This document shows positions 53,187-61,883 of a stretch of 64,000 bases of DNA, piece after piece; positions within the stretch are counted from its first letter, which is position 1, and each line of letters opens with the position of its first letter. Position numbers and translations under genes: made by a program. The notes under the pieces are model-generated. The model ran no database searches and had not been told where the DNA came from. It worked only from the letters and a program-made list of their open reading frames with translations. The stretch comes from UBA1858 sp045105615 (GTDB lineage: Bacteria; Pseudomonadota; Gammaproteobacteria; UBA4575): positions 48,482-112,481 of the forward strand of contig JBGCDS010000006.1 of the NCBI GenBank assembly GCA_045105615.1, in the 5' to 3' direction.

Positions 53187-53705
53187 ATGCCTATAAACGT
53201 TATCTTAATTGGCCCAATGGGGGCTGGAAAATCTTCAGTTGGCAAGCGCTTAGCAAAAAAGTTAAGTCGGAAGTTTTATGACTGTGACAAAGTATTAGAA
53301 GAAAGAACTGGTGTTGCGATTACTACGATTTTTGAATTAGAAGGTGAGCAGGGATTTAGGCAACGCGAAACAAAAATTCTTCTAGAATTAGTTAATGTTG
53401 AAAATGCAGTCATTGCCACTGGCGGTGGAGCAGTGCTATTGCCGGAAAATATCATGTTATTGAGCCAAAACAGTATCGTTGTATATCTGAAAGCCTCTGT
53501 TAATTCACAGATCAAAAGGACAAGACATGACAAAAAACGTCCTTTGCTTCAAACCGAAGATCGTCATGCTACACTTCAGAAACTAGCCAATACGCGCAAT
53601 CCTATCTATAACAAGATTGCTGATATAATAATTGATACAGATACTCAGAGTATTAGTTCATCCATCGAACAAATAATTTTACATATCAAAAATTCTACTA
53701 CTTAA
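53187..53705 (+). CDS. aroK: Shikimate kinase
   Basis: A 172-residue kinase that phosphorylates shikimate at C3, in the route to chorismate. Walker A LIGPMGAGKSSVGKRLA is at residues 7-23, the shikimate-binding FYDCDKVLEERTG near 31, and GEQGFRQRETKIL near 54 with GGGAVLLPEN near 80. The lid RTRHDKKRPLLQ is near 112. It precedes aroB by 11 bases, the aroK-aroB pair common next to pil genes in gammaproteobacteria. Confidence 0.96.
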   Translation: MPINVILIGPMGAGKSSVGKRLAKKLSRKFYDCDKVLEERTGVAITTIFELEGEQGFRQRETKILLELVNVENAVIATGGGAVLLPENIMLLSQNSIVVYLKASVNSQIKRTRHDKKRPLLQTEDRHATLQKLANTRNPIYNKIADIIIDTDTQSISSSIEQIILHIKNSTT

Positions 53706-53716
53706 GCTCGACACTC

Positions 53717-54805
53717 ATGCGCACATTAAAAGTTGATCTTGGCTCACGCTCTTACCCAATTCATATTGGTGAAGATTTATTGTCACAAGATAATTTACTA
53801 CAACCGCATATCAATGGTAAAAAAGTAGTTGTTATCTCCAATGATACTGTTGCACCACTTTACATGAAAAGCTTACTAGCGACGCTAGAAAATCTACAAA
53901 CCCATAAAATTATTCTAGCGGATGGCGAAAGCTATAAAACATTAACAACCATCGAAACAATATTTGACCGGCTTCTAAAAATGAAGTGCGCACGTGATGT
54001 CACAGTGATTGCGTTAGGCGGAGGTGTTGTAGGAGATATCACTGGATTTGCTGCAGCATGCTATCAACGCGGTGTAGATTTTATTCAGATACCAACAACA
54101 TTATTATCCCAGGTAGATTCTTCGGTTGGTGGCAAGACTGGCGTTAATCACCCTTTGGGGAAAAACATGATTGGAGCATTCTATCAGCCACAATGTGTAT
54201 TAGCAGACATCAGCACTCTACGCACATTACCAGCACGTGAATTAAGTGCAGGACTTGCTGAAGTTATTAAGTATGGCTTGATCGCGAAAAAACCTTTCTT
54301 TAGTTGGTTAGAAAACAATATTGATCGCTTGTTAGAACTTGACTGCGATGCTATTGAATATGCAGTTGAGCAATCATGCCTATGCAAAGCTGAAATAGTC
54401 GCAAGTGATGAACACGAAAAAAATGGTCTTCGTGCTTTATTAAATTTAGGACACACCTTTGGTCATGCCATTGAAACAGGGATGGGCTATGGCAATTGGT
54501 TACACGGCGAAGCCGTGGGTTGCGGAATGGTAGTGGCTGCACAGTTCTCAGCAAAACTTGGTTGGTTAACAGGCCAGGATGTTAATAAAATCTCTAATTT
54601 GATCTCAGCAGCAAAACTACCTACACAATTACCTCAAGAACTAACAGCTGATAAAATGATTGAGCTGATGGCAATAGATAAGAAGGTAAAAGATGGCAAG
54701 CTTCATCTTGTATTATTAAAGGATATAGGAGAAGCTGTTTTGACAAGCAAATTTGATCAAGATTTGTTACATAACACACTAACCGAGCTACATAACAACA
54801 CTTAA
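53717..54805 (+). CDS. aroB: 3-dehydroquinate synthase
   Basis: A 362-residue NAD- and zinc-dependent enzyme of the shikimate pathway. VIALGGGVVGDITGFAAACYQRG lies around residues 95-117 and QIPTTLLSQVDSSVGGKTGVNH at 123-144. Zinc ligands are in LNLGHTFGHAIE near 244 and LHGEAVGCGM near 262. The upstream aroK and this gene feed chorismate, the substrate of the chorismatase at 19648. The downstream gene is dgt, 4 bases away; damX is the usual neighbour. Confidence 0.97.
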   Translation: MRTLKVDLGSRSYPIHIGEDLLSQDNLLQPHINGKKVVVISNDTVAPLYMKSLLATLENLQTHKIILADGESYKTLTTIETIFDRLLKMKCARDVTVIALGGGVVGDITGFAAACYQRGVDFIQIPTTLLSQVDSSVGGKTGVNHPLGKNMIGAFYQPQCVLADISTLRTLPARELSAGLAEVIKYGLIAKKPFFSWLENNIDRLLELDCDAIEYAVEQSCLCKAEIVASDEHEKNGLRALLNLGHTFGHAIETGMGYGNWLHGEAVGCGMVVAAQFSAKLGWLTGQDVNKISNLISAAKLPTQLPQELTADKMIELMAIDKKVKDGKLHLVLLKDIGEAVLTSKFDQDLLHNTLTELHNNT

Positions 54806-54809
54806 ACCT

Positions 54810-55985
54810 ATGGTCGCTACTACTGCGCATACGCCAAGTTCTCAACCCACTAATGCTGGGCTGGCGGAATATGCAGTTACTCAAGATCAGTCACAGGGCC
54901 GAAAATTTTCTGAGCCATCATGCCAAACACGTACGGAGTATCAACGCGACCGAGATCGCATTGTTCATAGTACTGCCTTCAGACGTTTAGAATATAAAAC
55001 CCAGGTGTTTATTAATCACGAAGGTGATTTATATCGAACTCGACTCACTCATTCTATCGAAGTTGCACAAATCGCTCGATCAATATCTCGCGCATTACGC
55101 CTCAACGAAGATCTTACAGAAGCCATTGCTCTCGCTCATGATTTAGGCCACACCGCTTTTGGTCACGCCGGTCAAGACGCATTGCACAAGTGCATGAATA
55201 ATTACGGAGGTTTTGAGCACAATCTTCAATCGTTACGAGTAGTAGATTTTCTAGAAGAGAAATACCCAGACTTTGATGGCTTAAATTTAATGTTTGAAAC
55301 TCGTGAAGGCATACTAAAACACTGCTCGATTAAAAATGCTCGAGGCATGGGCCCTATCGGCCAGCGTTTTATAGACCGCACCCAACCCAGCCTTGAAGCA
55401 CAGCTAACTAATATTGCAGATGAGATTGCTTATAACAATCATGATGTCGACGATGGTTTACGCTCTGGTTTAATTACCATCCAGCAACTTCAACAGGTAG
55501 GGCTTTTTGACCGTCATTATTTTGAAGTCAATGCAAGATTTTCTGACTTATCCGAAAAAAGAAAAGCCCAAGAAACTATCCGACGCATAATCAACCAATT
55601 AGTCTGCGACCTGATTGATAATACTTTAAATAATATTGAACATAATAAAATTACAACCATTCAGGATGTTCGCTCATCAAAAGCATCACTTGTCGGCTTT
55701 AGCTCTAACCTCAAAAAACAAATGGCCGAGCTAAAATCTTTCTTACATGCCAACTTGTATCAGCATGAACAAGTGAATAAGATGAGCGCTAATGCAAAAA
55801 AAGTTATTTCCAACTTATTTACAAACTTCTACAGTAATCCAGAGTTACTTCCGGATGAACACCGGTCAAAAGCATTAGCCAGGAAAAAAATTGGCGGTAA
55901 TGATGAATTTGCACGTGTGATTGCAGATTATATTGCTGGCATGACAGACCGTTATGCACAGATAGAATACGGACGAATTAATTAG
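54810..55985 (+). CDS. dgt: Deoxyguanosinetriphosphate triphosphohydrolase-like protein
   Basis: A 391-residue HD-domain phosphohydrolase that cleaves dNTPs to deoxynucleosides and triphosphate. The HD ligands are in THSIEVAQIARSISR near residue 86 and LAHDLGHTAFGHAGQDAL near 108. FEHNLQSLRVVD near 136 and NIADEIAYNNHDVDDGLRSG near 202 complete the metal site. The 391-residue length and sequence layout match the group called dGTPase-like type 2 rather than the 500-residue E. coli Dgt. It is wedged between aroB and a damX-like gene with 4 and 26 bases. Confidence 0.93.
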   Translation: MVATTAHTPSSQPTNAGLAEYAVTQDQSQGRKFSEPSCQTRTEYQRDRDRIVHSTAFRRLEYKTQVFINHEGDLYRTRLTHSIEVAQIARSISRALRLNEDLTEAIALAHDLGHTAFGHAGQDALHKCMNNYGGFEHNLQSLRVVDFLEEKYPDFDGLNLMFETREGILKHCSIKNARGMGPIGQRFIDRTQPSLEAQLTNIADEIAYNNHDVDDGLRSGLITIQQLQQVGLFDRHYFEVNARFSDLSEKRKAQETIRRIINQLVCDLIDNTLNNIEHNKITTIQDVRSSKASLVGFSSNLKKQMAELKSFLHANLYQHEQVNKMSANAKKVISNLFTNFYSNPELLPDEHRSKALARKKIGGNDEFARVIADYIAGMTDRYAQIEYGRIN

Positions 55986-56011
55986 CTGTTAGGCAACCTT
56001 GCGAAGCATTT

Positions 56012-57616
56012 ATGAGTGAAGATCACATACAACCTGACCCCACCTTATTAACTGAGGATGATCTAAGCAAGCTAGGTTTAACAGAACATCCGTTCATTGA
56101 ACATGCTGATGATGTGTATCTATATAGCGATAGCCAGCTAGAGATGACTTCGAACATTATCATGGAGTATCTTACCAACCCCGCGACAACTATTGTGCTC
56201 ACAGGTGAAGACGGTGTAGGTAAAACAACTTTTCTGCGAAAAGTATTGCGATTAGGTTATCAGCAATACCAATTTTGCACACTTCGAGTTAGCGATGAAA
56301 CTGACTTTGAATTTATTGAAGATAAAATCAAGCAACGCTGGGTGCTTCCTGACACTAATGAGCATTCATCAGTCGCTGATCTTTCTATCGAAAATTATGT
56401 CATTACTTACTTAAGAGAGCATACTCATGCCGTATTGATTATTGATGATGCTCACTTTCTTGACACACATACGTTAGATAGACTATTCACTTTAAAGCAT
56501 AGAATAGGCTTGGCGTGCCCACTTAGTCTTGGCTTCATATTGGCGGGAGAAAACAACTTAAAAATTGCCATTACTGAACTTGAAGATTCTAATCCCGCTT
56601 GTACACAGGTCTATCAAATAAATGTACGTCCTTTTTCCAGAGAACAAACTGGGCACTACATAGAACATCGTTTGCAAACTGCTGGATTAGAAGATGAGGT
56701 TTTATTAGATGAAGCCCATGTTACCGAGATTTATAAGGCAACATTAGGCAATATCAGACAGATTCACGAAAATGCAGTTGTTACTTTACAAAACCAATGT
56801 AGAGAAGGCTCTGTCGAAAGCGCATTAGATCCACATATAACCATCCGCAATCCCAAGCCAAAAGTCCCTGTATTTTTACTTTCGATATTAGCGATTATTG
56901 GTGTTGGTATTTATGCTAATTACCATGTGAAAAATAACCAGGTTGATGAAGTTATAGTCCCTCTTGATAAACCACTTGCTGACGAACCAACCTTATCACC
57001 AATTGTCCAGCAATCTATTGATTCTCCTATTTCACAAACACCCTCACTGCCTTTACCTAACCCACCATCTGCTCTGACAGACAAACTAGATATTACGGCG
57101 ATAAAAGTCCCACTAATAACATCAGCAGAGGAACCTCAAAAAGAAGGTTCCCTATTGTCAGAATCTATCGAAGTATCTGATGAAAAACAGTTACCCGCTT
57201 TAAAAGAAAAATCACTAGAAAAAACTCAAGTTACTGAAATCAAAAAACCAGATGTTGTAGAAGTTGTCACAAAAAAAGAGATCGCAAGCAAAAGTCCTCA
57301 AGTAGCTAACAATTCTACCTCAACAACAAAAGGTGAGTCCTGGCTAAAAGGGCTTGACCCAAAAAGCTATACTCTTCAAGTTGTTGCCACTAAAGACACT
57401 AAACAGCTTGAGTCTTTAATCAGCAAAGAGAAGTTAACAAATAATTACGCATACTTTGACAAACAGGTCAAAGGAAGCACTTACTATGTATTGGTTATTG
57501 GTAACTATGCTACACGTGATATAGCTTTAGCCGCTGTTAACCAACTACCTACAAGCCTAAGAAAAAATAAACCCTGGCCGGTTCCTTTAAAAAATATCCA
57601 AACATTTTTGGATTAA
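56012..57616 (+). CDS. damX: DamX-like SPOR-domain ATPase
   Basis: A 534-residue inner-membrane protein. An AAA/ExeA-like ATPase domain comes first, with Walker A LTGEDGVGKTTFLRKVL near 63 and Walker B AVLIIDDAHFLD near 141. A membrane helix (FLLSILAIIGVGIYANY, about 288-304) is followed by a Pro/Ser/Lys-rich periplasmic linker and a C-terminal SPOR domain (SYTLQVVATKDTKQLESL and YYVLVIGNYATRDIALAAV), which binds denuded septal glycan. The order aroK-aroB-damX fits E. coli. It probably acts in cell division. Confidence 0.9.
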   Translation: MSEDHIQPDPTLLTEDDLSKLGLTEHPFIEHADDVYLYSDSQLEMTSNIIMEYLTNPATTIVLTGEDGVGKTTFLRKVLRLGYQQYQFCTLRVSDETDFEFIEDKIKQRWVLPDTNEHSSVADLSIENYVITYLREHTHAVLIIDDAHFLDTHTLDRLFTLKHRIGLACPLSLGFILAGENNLKIAITELEDSNPACTQVYQINVRPFSREQTGHYIEHRLQTAGLEDEVLLDEAHVTEIYKATLGNIRQIHENAVVTLQNQCREGSVESALDPHITIRNPKPKVPVFLLSILAIIGVGIYANYHVKNNQVDEVIVPLDKPLADEPTLSPIVQQSIDSPISQTPSLPLPNPPSALTDKLDITAIKVPLITSAEEPQKEGSLLSESIEVSDEKQLPALKEKSLEKTQVTEIKKPDVVEVVTKKEIASKSPQVANNSTSTTKGESWLKGLDPKSYTLQVVATKDTKQLESLISKEKLTNNYAYFDKQVKGSTYYVLVIGNYATRDIALAAVNQLPTSLRKNKPWPVPLKNIQTFLD

Positions 57617-57738
57617 CATCTCCATCAGATATAGTCAGTAGGACGCTCCTTAATGAGCTGATTATATTGACATATCAACGACAACGAGTAGGCTTTCCAG
57701 CATAGAAACTCTACTGCCTTCACCGAGATACATTAGCT

Positions 57739-59403
57739 ATGGCTGGAAAGATTCCACAGCCTTTTATCGATCAAGTATTAAATCAGACAGACATTGTCGA
57801 TCTGATCAATGGCTATATTGATCTCAAAAACAAAGGTAAAGAATATACCGCTTGCTGCCCTTTCCATGGCGAAAAAACACCTTCATTTACTGTCAGCCCA
57901 GAGAAACAGTTTTATCATTGCTTTGGCTGTGGCGCACACGGCACTGCTATCAATTTTTTAATCGAGCATGAAGGCCTCCAGTTTGTTGAAGCAATAGAAG
58001 TACTCGCCAATCGATTAGGTCTAGAAGTAACAACCGAAAATGGTAATGCTCCCCAGAATGATCATCACAGACTTTACCTAGCTCTTGCCGAAGCGAATAA
58101 ATACTACCAACAGCAGTTACGCTCTAACCAAAATGCTATTGCTTATTTAAAATCACGCGGTATTACAGGTGAAATAGCATCACAATTTAATATTGGCTTC
58201 GCACCCACAGGGTTTAATAATATTAGCAATACATTTGGAAGCCAATTCAAGCAGAACGAATTAATTAGTACAGGCTTATTATCTGAAAAACCTGAAAATA
58301 AATCATACGACCGATTTCGCAGTCGAATAATGTTCCCGATTAAAGATTCGCGCGGTAGAACAATAGGTTTTGGCGGTAGGTCGGTTGATGACACCATGCC
58401 GAAATATATGAACAGCCCTGAGACGGAGCTATTTCATAAGAGCAACACACTGTATGGTATTTATGAAGCTAGGCAAGCTTTAGGAAAAGTTAAGCAGCTC
58501 ATTATCGTTGAAGGATATATGGATGTTGTTGCGCTCTCACAACATAATATACGAAATTGCGTTGCTACCCTTGGCACAGCAACAACTGCACAAAATATTC
58601 GTAACTTACTTCGTTTTTGTTCAGATCTGATTTTCTGCTTTGATGGTGATCGCGCAGGCCGAGATGCAGCCTGGAAAGCGTTGGATCAAATGCTGCCTGA
58701 ATTTAAAGATGGTATTAATATCCGCTTTGCATTTATGCCTCAGGGCGAAGATCCAGATTCATTAATTCGTAGTCTTGGTGAAGAGGCGTTTAATGAGTAT
58801 TTAAATGATGCTGCGTCGTTGTCAGAATATTTTTTTACTAACCTCATTAAAGACATTGACACATCCTCCCCTGACGGCCGTGCGAAACTTGCCAGCACAG
58901 CCAAACCCCTGCTTGCTAAAATACCTCCTACAGTTTTTCGAGACCTTATGTATAAGGAATTGAATGAGCGAGTTGGTACCACGATTTCTGTTGAACCATC
59001 TATTATTGAAAATAACACTCAACCCTCGCCCTACACCAATAAACAAAGCCGTTCGCTAAAATATACCAAAACACGTTTGGCTATTGCCTTACTGATAAGA
59101 GATCCTTCGTTAGCAGAGCATGCTTTACAAGTTGAAGAGCTTTCTCATTTACTATCTTTACCTGGCATTGATTTATTCATACAGCTACTTGAAATAATTG
59201 ATGCGGATCCCAATATCAGTGCTATCGCTTTAGTTGAAAGATTCCATGGTCAAGACAGCTATGCATCATTACAGAAATTGTTAATCTGGGATCCGCCAGA
59301 CATGGATAATCGTGAATTATCGTTCAAGCAGACCATGGAGCGTTTCAAGGATGATATACGTAGAAATGAGTTAGATGCCATCATCCAACAGGAAAACTTG
59401 TAG
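57739..59403 (+). CDS. dnaG: DNA primase
   Basis: A 554-residue primase that makes RNA primers for replication. The zinc-binding domain has CCPFHGEKTPSFTVSP near residue 38 and FHCFGCGAHGTAINFL-like YHCFGCGAHGT near 59. The TOPRIM core starts at LIIVEGYMDVVALSQHN near 255 and includes DGDRAGRDAAW near 305. The C-terminal helicase-binding region is short; at 554 residues the whole is slightly smaller than E. coli DnaG (581). It precedes rpoD by 145 bases, as in the macromolecular synthesis operon, but rpsU is 14 kb away. Confidence 0.95.
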   Translation: MAGKIPQPFIDQVLNQTDIVDLINGYIDLKNKGKEYTACCPFHGEKTPSFTVSPEKQFYHCFGCGAHGTAINFLIEHEGLQFVEAIEVLANRLGLEVTTENGNAPQNDHHRLYLALAEANKYYQQQLRSNQNAIAYLKSRGITGEIASQFNIGFAPTGFNNISNTFGSQFKQNELISTGLLSEKPENKSYDRFRSRIMFPIKDSRGRTIGFGGRSVDDTMPKYMNSPETELFHKSNTLYGIYEARQALGKVKQLIIVEGYMDVVALSQHNIRNCVATLGTATTAQNIRNLLRFCSDLIFCFDGDRAGRDAAWKALDQMLPEFKDGINIRFAFMPQGEDPDSLIRSLGEEAFNEYLNDAASLSEYFFTNLIKDIDTSSPDGRAKLASTAKPLLAKIPPTVFRDLMYKELNERVGTTISVEPSIIENNTQPSPYTNKQSRSLKYTKTRLAIALLIRDPSLAEHALQVEELSHLLSLPGIDLFIQLLEIIDADPNISAIALVERFHGQDSYASLQKLLIWDPPDMDNRELSFKQTMERFKDDIRRNELDAIIQQENL

Positions 59404-59548
59404 GTATTTAACCGGTCTATACTATCGTAGTAAACAGTGTTAATTCGCTCACTAAATGCATATACACCTCATTTGGCGGGTATATATATTTTGTACATTT
59501 GCATATAATGGGCGGTTTGATCAATCGTTATTTCTCACGGGTAGCTTA

Positions 59549-61384
59549 ATGGAACCAGATTCAAAGTCAGAACAGCAAAATCAAGAGTATAGCCTCAAAG
59601 ACCTTATTGCTAAGGGCAAAGAGCAGGGCTATCTCACCTATGCAGAAGTAAACGATCATTTACCAAGTTCTATCGTCGATCCTGAACAGATCGAAGATAT
59701 CATCAGTATGATCAATGACATGGGAATCAAAGTCTATGAGCAGGCCCCAGATGAAGATTCTTTATTAGTTTCAGAAACAGCCGCCTCTGCTGAAGACCTC
59801 GCTGAAGAAGCCGCCGCTGCTCTTGCCTCGGTAGACAGCGAATTTGGTAGGACTACTGATCCTGTGCGTATGTATATGCGTGAAATGGGAACAGTAAATC
59901 TACTTACCCGTGAAGGTGAGATCAAAATTGCCAAGCGCATTGAGGAAGGACTATCTCAAGTACTATTTGCCATCGGCCATTTTCCTCGTTCGATTGAAAC
60001 GTTATTGCTTCTCTATGCAAAGGTAGAAGCAGAAGAAATGCGCCTTACGGATCTTATTTCAGGCTTCATCGACCCTGATGCTGAAGAGGTTATTCCAACC
60101 CCTGCAGTGGTCAACCGCGGTGCTGATGCGAAAAAAGAAGAATCTGATGACGAAGAGGAAGAAGAAATCGACACTGGGCCAGACCCAGAAGAAGCTCGAG
60201 AGCACTTCGAAAAACTAGCTAGTTTATACAAAGTGTCGCAATCAGCAGCAACGCTTAAAAGCCCTAAAAAAGCAGTTTCTTCGCGCGAAGAAGTTGCTGA
60301 ATGGTTCATGCGCCTTAAACTCACGCAAAAAGTGATTGACGCTCTTGCTGGCAGCTTACGCACAACTGTGAGCAGTATCAGAAACCATGAACGTTTAATT
60401 ATGGCCTTGTGTGTAGATTACTCACGCATACCAAAGAAAAAGTTTATTGAGTCATTCACTCAAAACGAAACTAACCTAGAATGGGTTGGCGGCTTAGTTA
60501 ATGAAAAGGCAAAATACTCTGAAACCTTATTAGAGGTTCAGGAAGAGGTTGTTAAAGAACAGCAAAAATTATCGATTATCCAAGAAAACGCTAAGCTTAC
60601 TATTGCTGAAATTAAAGAAATCAATCGCCGCATGTCTATCGGCGAAGCAAAAGCGAGAAGAGCTAAGAAAGAAATGGTTGAGGCTAATCTTCGCCTAGTT
60701 ATATCCATTGCCAAAAAGTACACCAATCGTGGCTTACAGTTCTTAGATTTAATTCAAGAAGGCAATATCGGTTTAATGAAAGCCGTGGATAAATTTGAAT
60801 ACCGACGCGGTTACAAATTCTCCACCTATGCAACCTGGTGGATTAGACAAGCAATTACTCGTTCGATTGCTGACCAGGCTAGAACGATCAGAATACCTGT
60901 ACACATGATAGAGACGATCAACAAACTGAATCGTATCTCACGCCAGATGCTTCAAGAGATGGGAAGAGAAGCCACTCCAGAAGAGCTTTCTGAACGCATG
61001 GAAATGCCAGAAGATAAAGTCCGTAAAGTACTAAAAATTGCCAAAGAGCCAATTTCGATGGAAACACCAATTGGTGATGATGAAGATTCACATCTTGGTG
61101 ACTTCATTGAAGATGCAAATATTGAATCTCCAGTCGAAGCAGCTGCAGGCGTAGGCTTAAGTGAAGCCACTCGTGAAATACTTGCCTCTCTCACACCACG
61201 AGAAGCAAAAGTATTACGCATGAGATTTGGTATAGATATGAATACTGACCATACCCTCGAAGAAGTGGGTAAACAATTCGATGTGACCCGTGAACGTATT
61301 CGCCAAATTGAAGCTAAGGCTTTGCGCAAACTCAGACACCCGACCCGATCTGAGCAATTACGAAGCTTCCTTGAATTGGAATAA
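59549..61384 (+). CDS. rpoD: RNA polymerase primary sigma factor (sigma-70)
   Basis: A 611-residue housekeeping sigma factor. The start at 59549 gives MEPDSKSEQQNQEYSLKDLI and region 1.1 (GYLTYAEVNDHLPSS). Then come region 1.2 (DPVRMYMREMGTVNLLTREGE), an acidic non-conserved insert (DDEEEEEIDTGPDPEE), region 2 (GLQFLDLIQEGNIGLMKAVDKFEYRRGYKFSTYATWWIRQ-like in two parts), region 3 (ATPEELSERMEMPEDKV) and region 4 (VTRERIRQIEAKALRKL). A 31-codon upstream extension is not conserved. A TATAAT lies at about 59505. A CAU tRNA follows. Confidence 0.97.
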   Translation: MEPDSKSEQQNQEYSLKDLIAKGKEQGYLTYAEVNDHLPSSIVDPEQIEDIISMINDMGIKVYEQAPDEDSLLVSETAASAEDLAEEAAAALASVDSEFGRTTDPVRMYMREMGTVNLLTREGEIKIAKRIEEGLSQVLFAIGHFPRSIETLLLLYAKVEAEEMRLTDLISGFIDPDAEEVIPTPAVVNRGADAKKEESDDEEEEEIDTGPDPEEAREHFEKLASLYKVSQSAATLKSPKKAVSSREEVAEWFMRLKLTQKVIDALAGSLRTTVSSIRNHERLIMALCVDYSRIPKKKFIESFTQNETNLEWVGGLVNEKAKYSETLLEVQEEVVKEQQKLSIIQENAKLTIAEIKEINRRMSIGEAKARRAKKEMVEANLRLVISIAKKYTNRGLQFLDLIQEGNIGLMKAVDKFEYRRGYKFSTYATWWIRQAITRSIADQARTIRIPVHMIETINKLNRISRQMLQEMGREATPEELSERMEMPEDKVRKVLKIAKEPISMETPIGDDEDSHLGDFIEDANIESPVEAAAGVGLSEATREILASLTPREAKVLRMRFGIDMNTDHTLEEVGKQFDVTRERIRQIEAKALRKLRHPTRSEQLRSFLELE

Positions 61385-61437
61385 CATCTTCTCAAATATT
61401 AGAGTAAGACCATATACTCTAGATAGTTAGTTCAAGA

Positions 61438-61477
61438 GGGTCCATAGCTCAGTTGGTTAGAGCGTCCGACTCATAAT
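61438..61477 (+). repeat. Exact duplicate of the 5' half of the CAU tRNA
   Basis: Forty bases (GGGTCCATAGCTC... to ACTCATAAT) are identical to 61519-61558, the 5' half of the intact tRNA, at a distance of 81 bases. It stops in the anticodon loop and is followed by 41 unrelated bases containing a small hairpin (ATTACAT-GCAAT-ATGTAAT, 61474-61492). No tRNA 3' half follows, so it cannot make a complete tRNA. Confidence 0.9.
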
Positions 61478-61518
61478 TACATGCAATATGTAATACACAT
61501 TTTAATCTCGGTTTATGC

Positions 61519-61595
61519 GGGTCCATAGCTCAGTTGGTTAGAGCGTCCGACTCATAATCGGCAGGTCCCAGGTTCGAGTCCTGGTGGACCCACCA
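61519..61595 (+). tRNA. tRNA with CAU anticodon, probably tRNA-Ile2 (or tRNA-Met)
   Basis: A 77-base cloverleaf with encoded CCA. The acceptor stem GGGTCCA pairs with TGGACCC, the D arm is GCTC...GAGC, the anticodon loop CTCATAA shows CAT, and the T arm is CCAGG-TTCGAGT-CCTGG. The anticodon CAU fits either elongator Met or the lysidine-modified Ile2. In E. coli the Ile2 gene ileX is next to rpoD, so Ile2 is favoured by position. The intact copy is preceded by a 5'-half duplicate 81 bases upstream. Confidence 0.95.
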
Positions 61596-61827
61596 AGCCG
61601 CTAAACATGCAGGTTTTACAAAGTCTCTTCTAGAATTCCATTCAGTCTTACTAATTTCTTATCTTGTATAAGGCTTCTAGCTTAGACCAACTCTGGTTGT
61701 ACTAAATTATCGTTTGCTTTAGACCACGGTATAAGTAGGACCAGCCATCGTAACGAAATCAGTATGAGTATTTAGAAAATTACATTTACTCAAAAGATCG
61801 TTAATCGTCAGCATTATTCTTTTGCAT
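61596..61827. other. Intergenic stretch after the tRNA, nothing recognised
   Basis: About 230 AT-rich bases between the tRNA and the terminator of the minus-strand gene at 61884. I see no gene, no integrase and no second tRNA copy in it, so no integrated element can be placed here. Confidence 0.5.
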
Positions 61828-61831
61828 AAAA

Positions 61832-61855
61832 AAGCCCCGTATAAACGAGGCTTTC
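61832..61855 (-). terminator. Rho-independent terminator of the GlcG/HbpS-like gene
   Basis: On the minus strand AAGCCTCGT, TTA and the arm around ACGGGGCTT pair (one mismatch), followed by six T residues at 61826-61832. It lies 28 bases after the stop codon of the gene at 61884. Confidence 0.85.
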
Positions 61856-61883
61856 AGTAGTTCTGATATATGTTTGATTGTTA

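Noticed and set aside
59456..59548. Upstream extension of rpoD by 31 codons
   Set aside because: The first residues do not fit sigma-70; the conserved start MEPDSKSEQQNQ begins at 59549, and the extension covers the predicted promoter.
61438..61595. A tRNA gene interrupted by a self-splicing intron in the anticodon loop
   Set aside because: The downstream unit is already a complete tRNA. The 41 bases between are too short for a group I intron.
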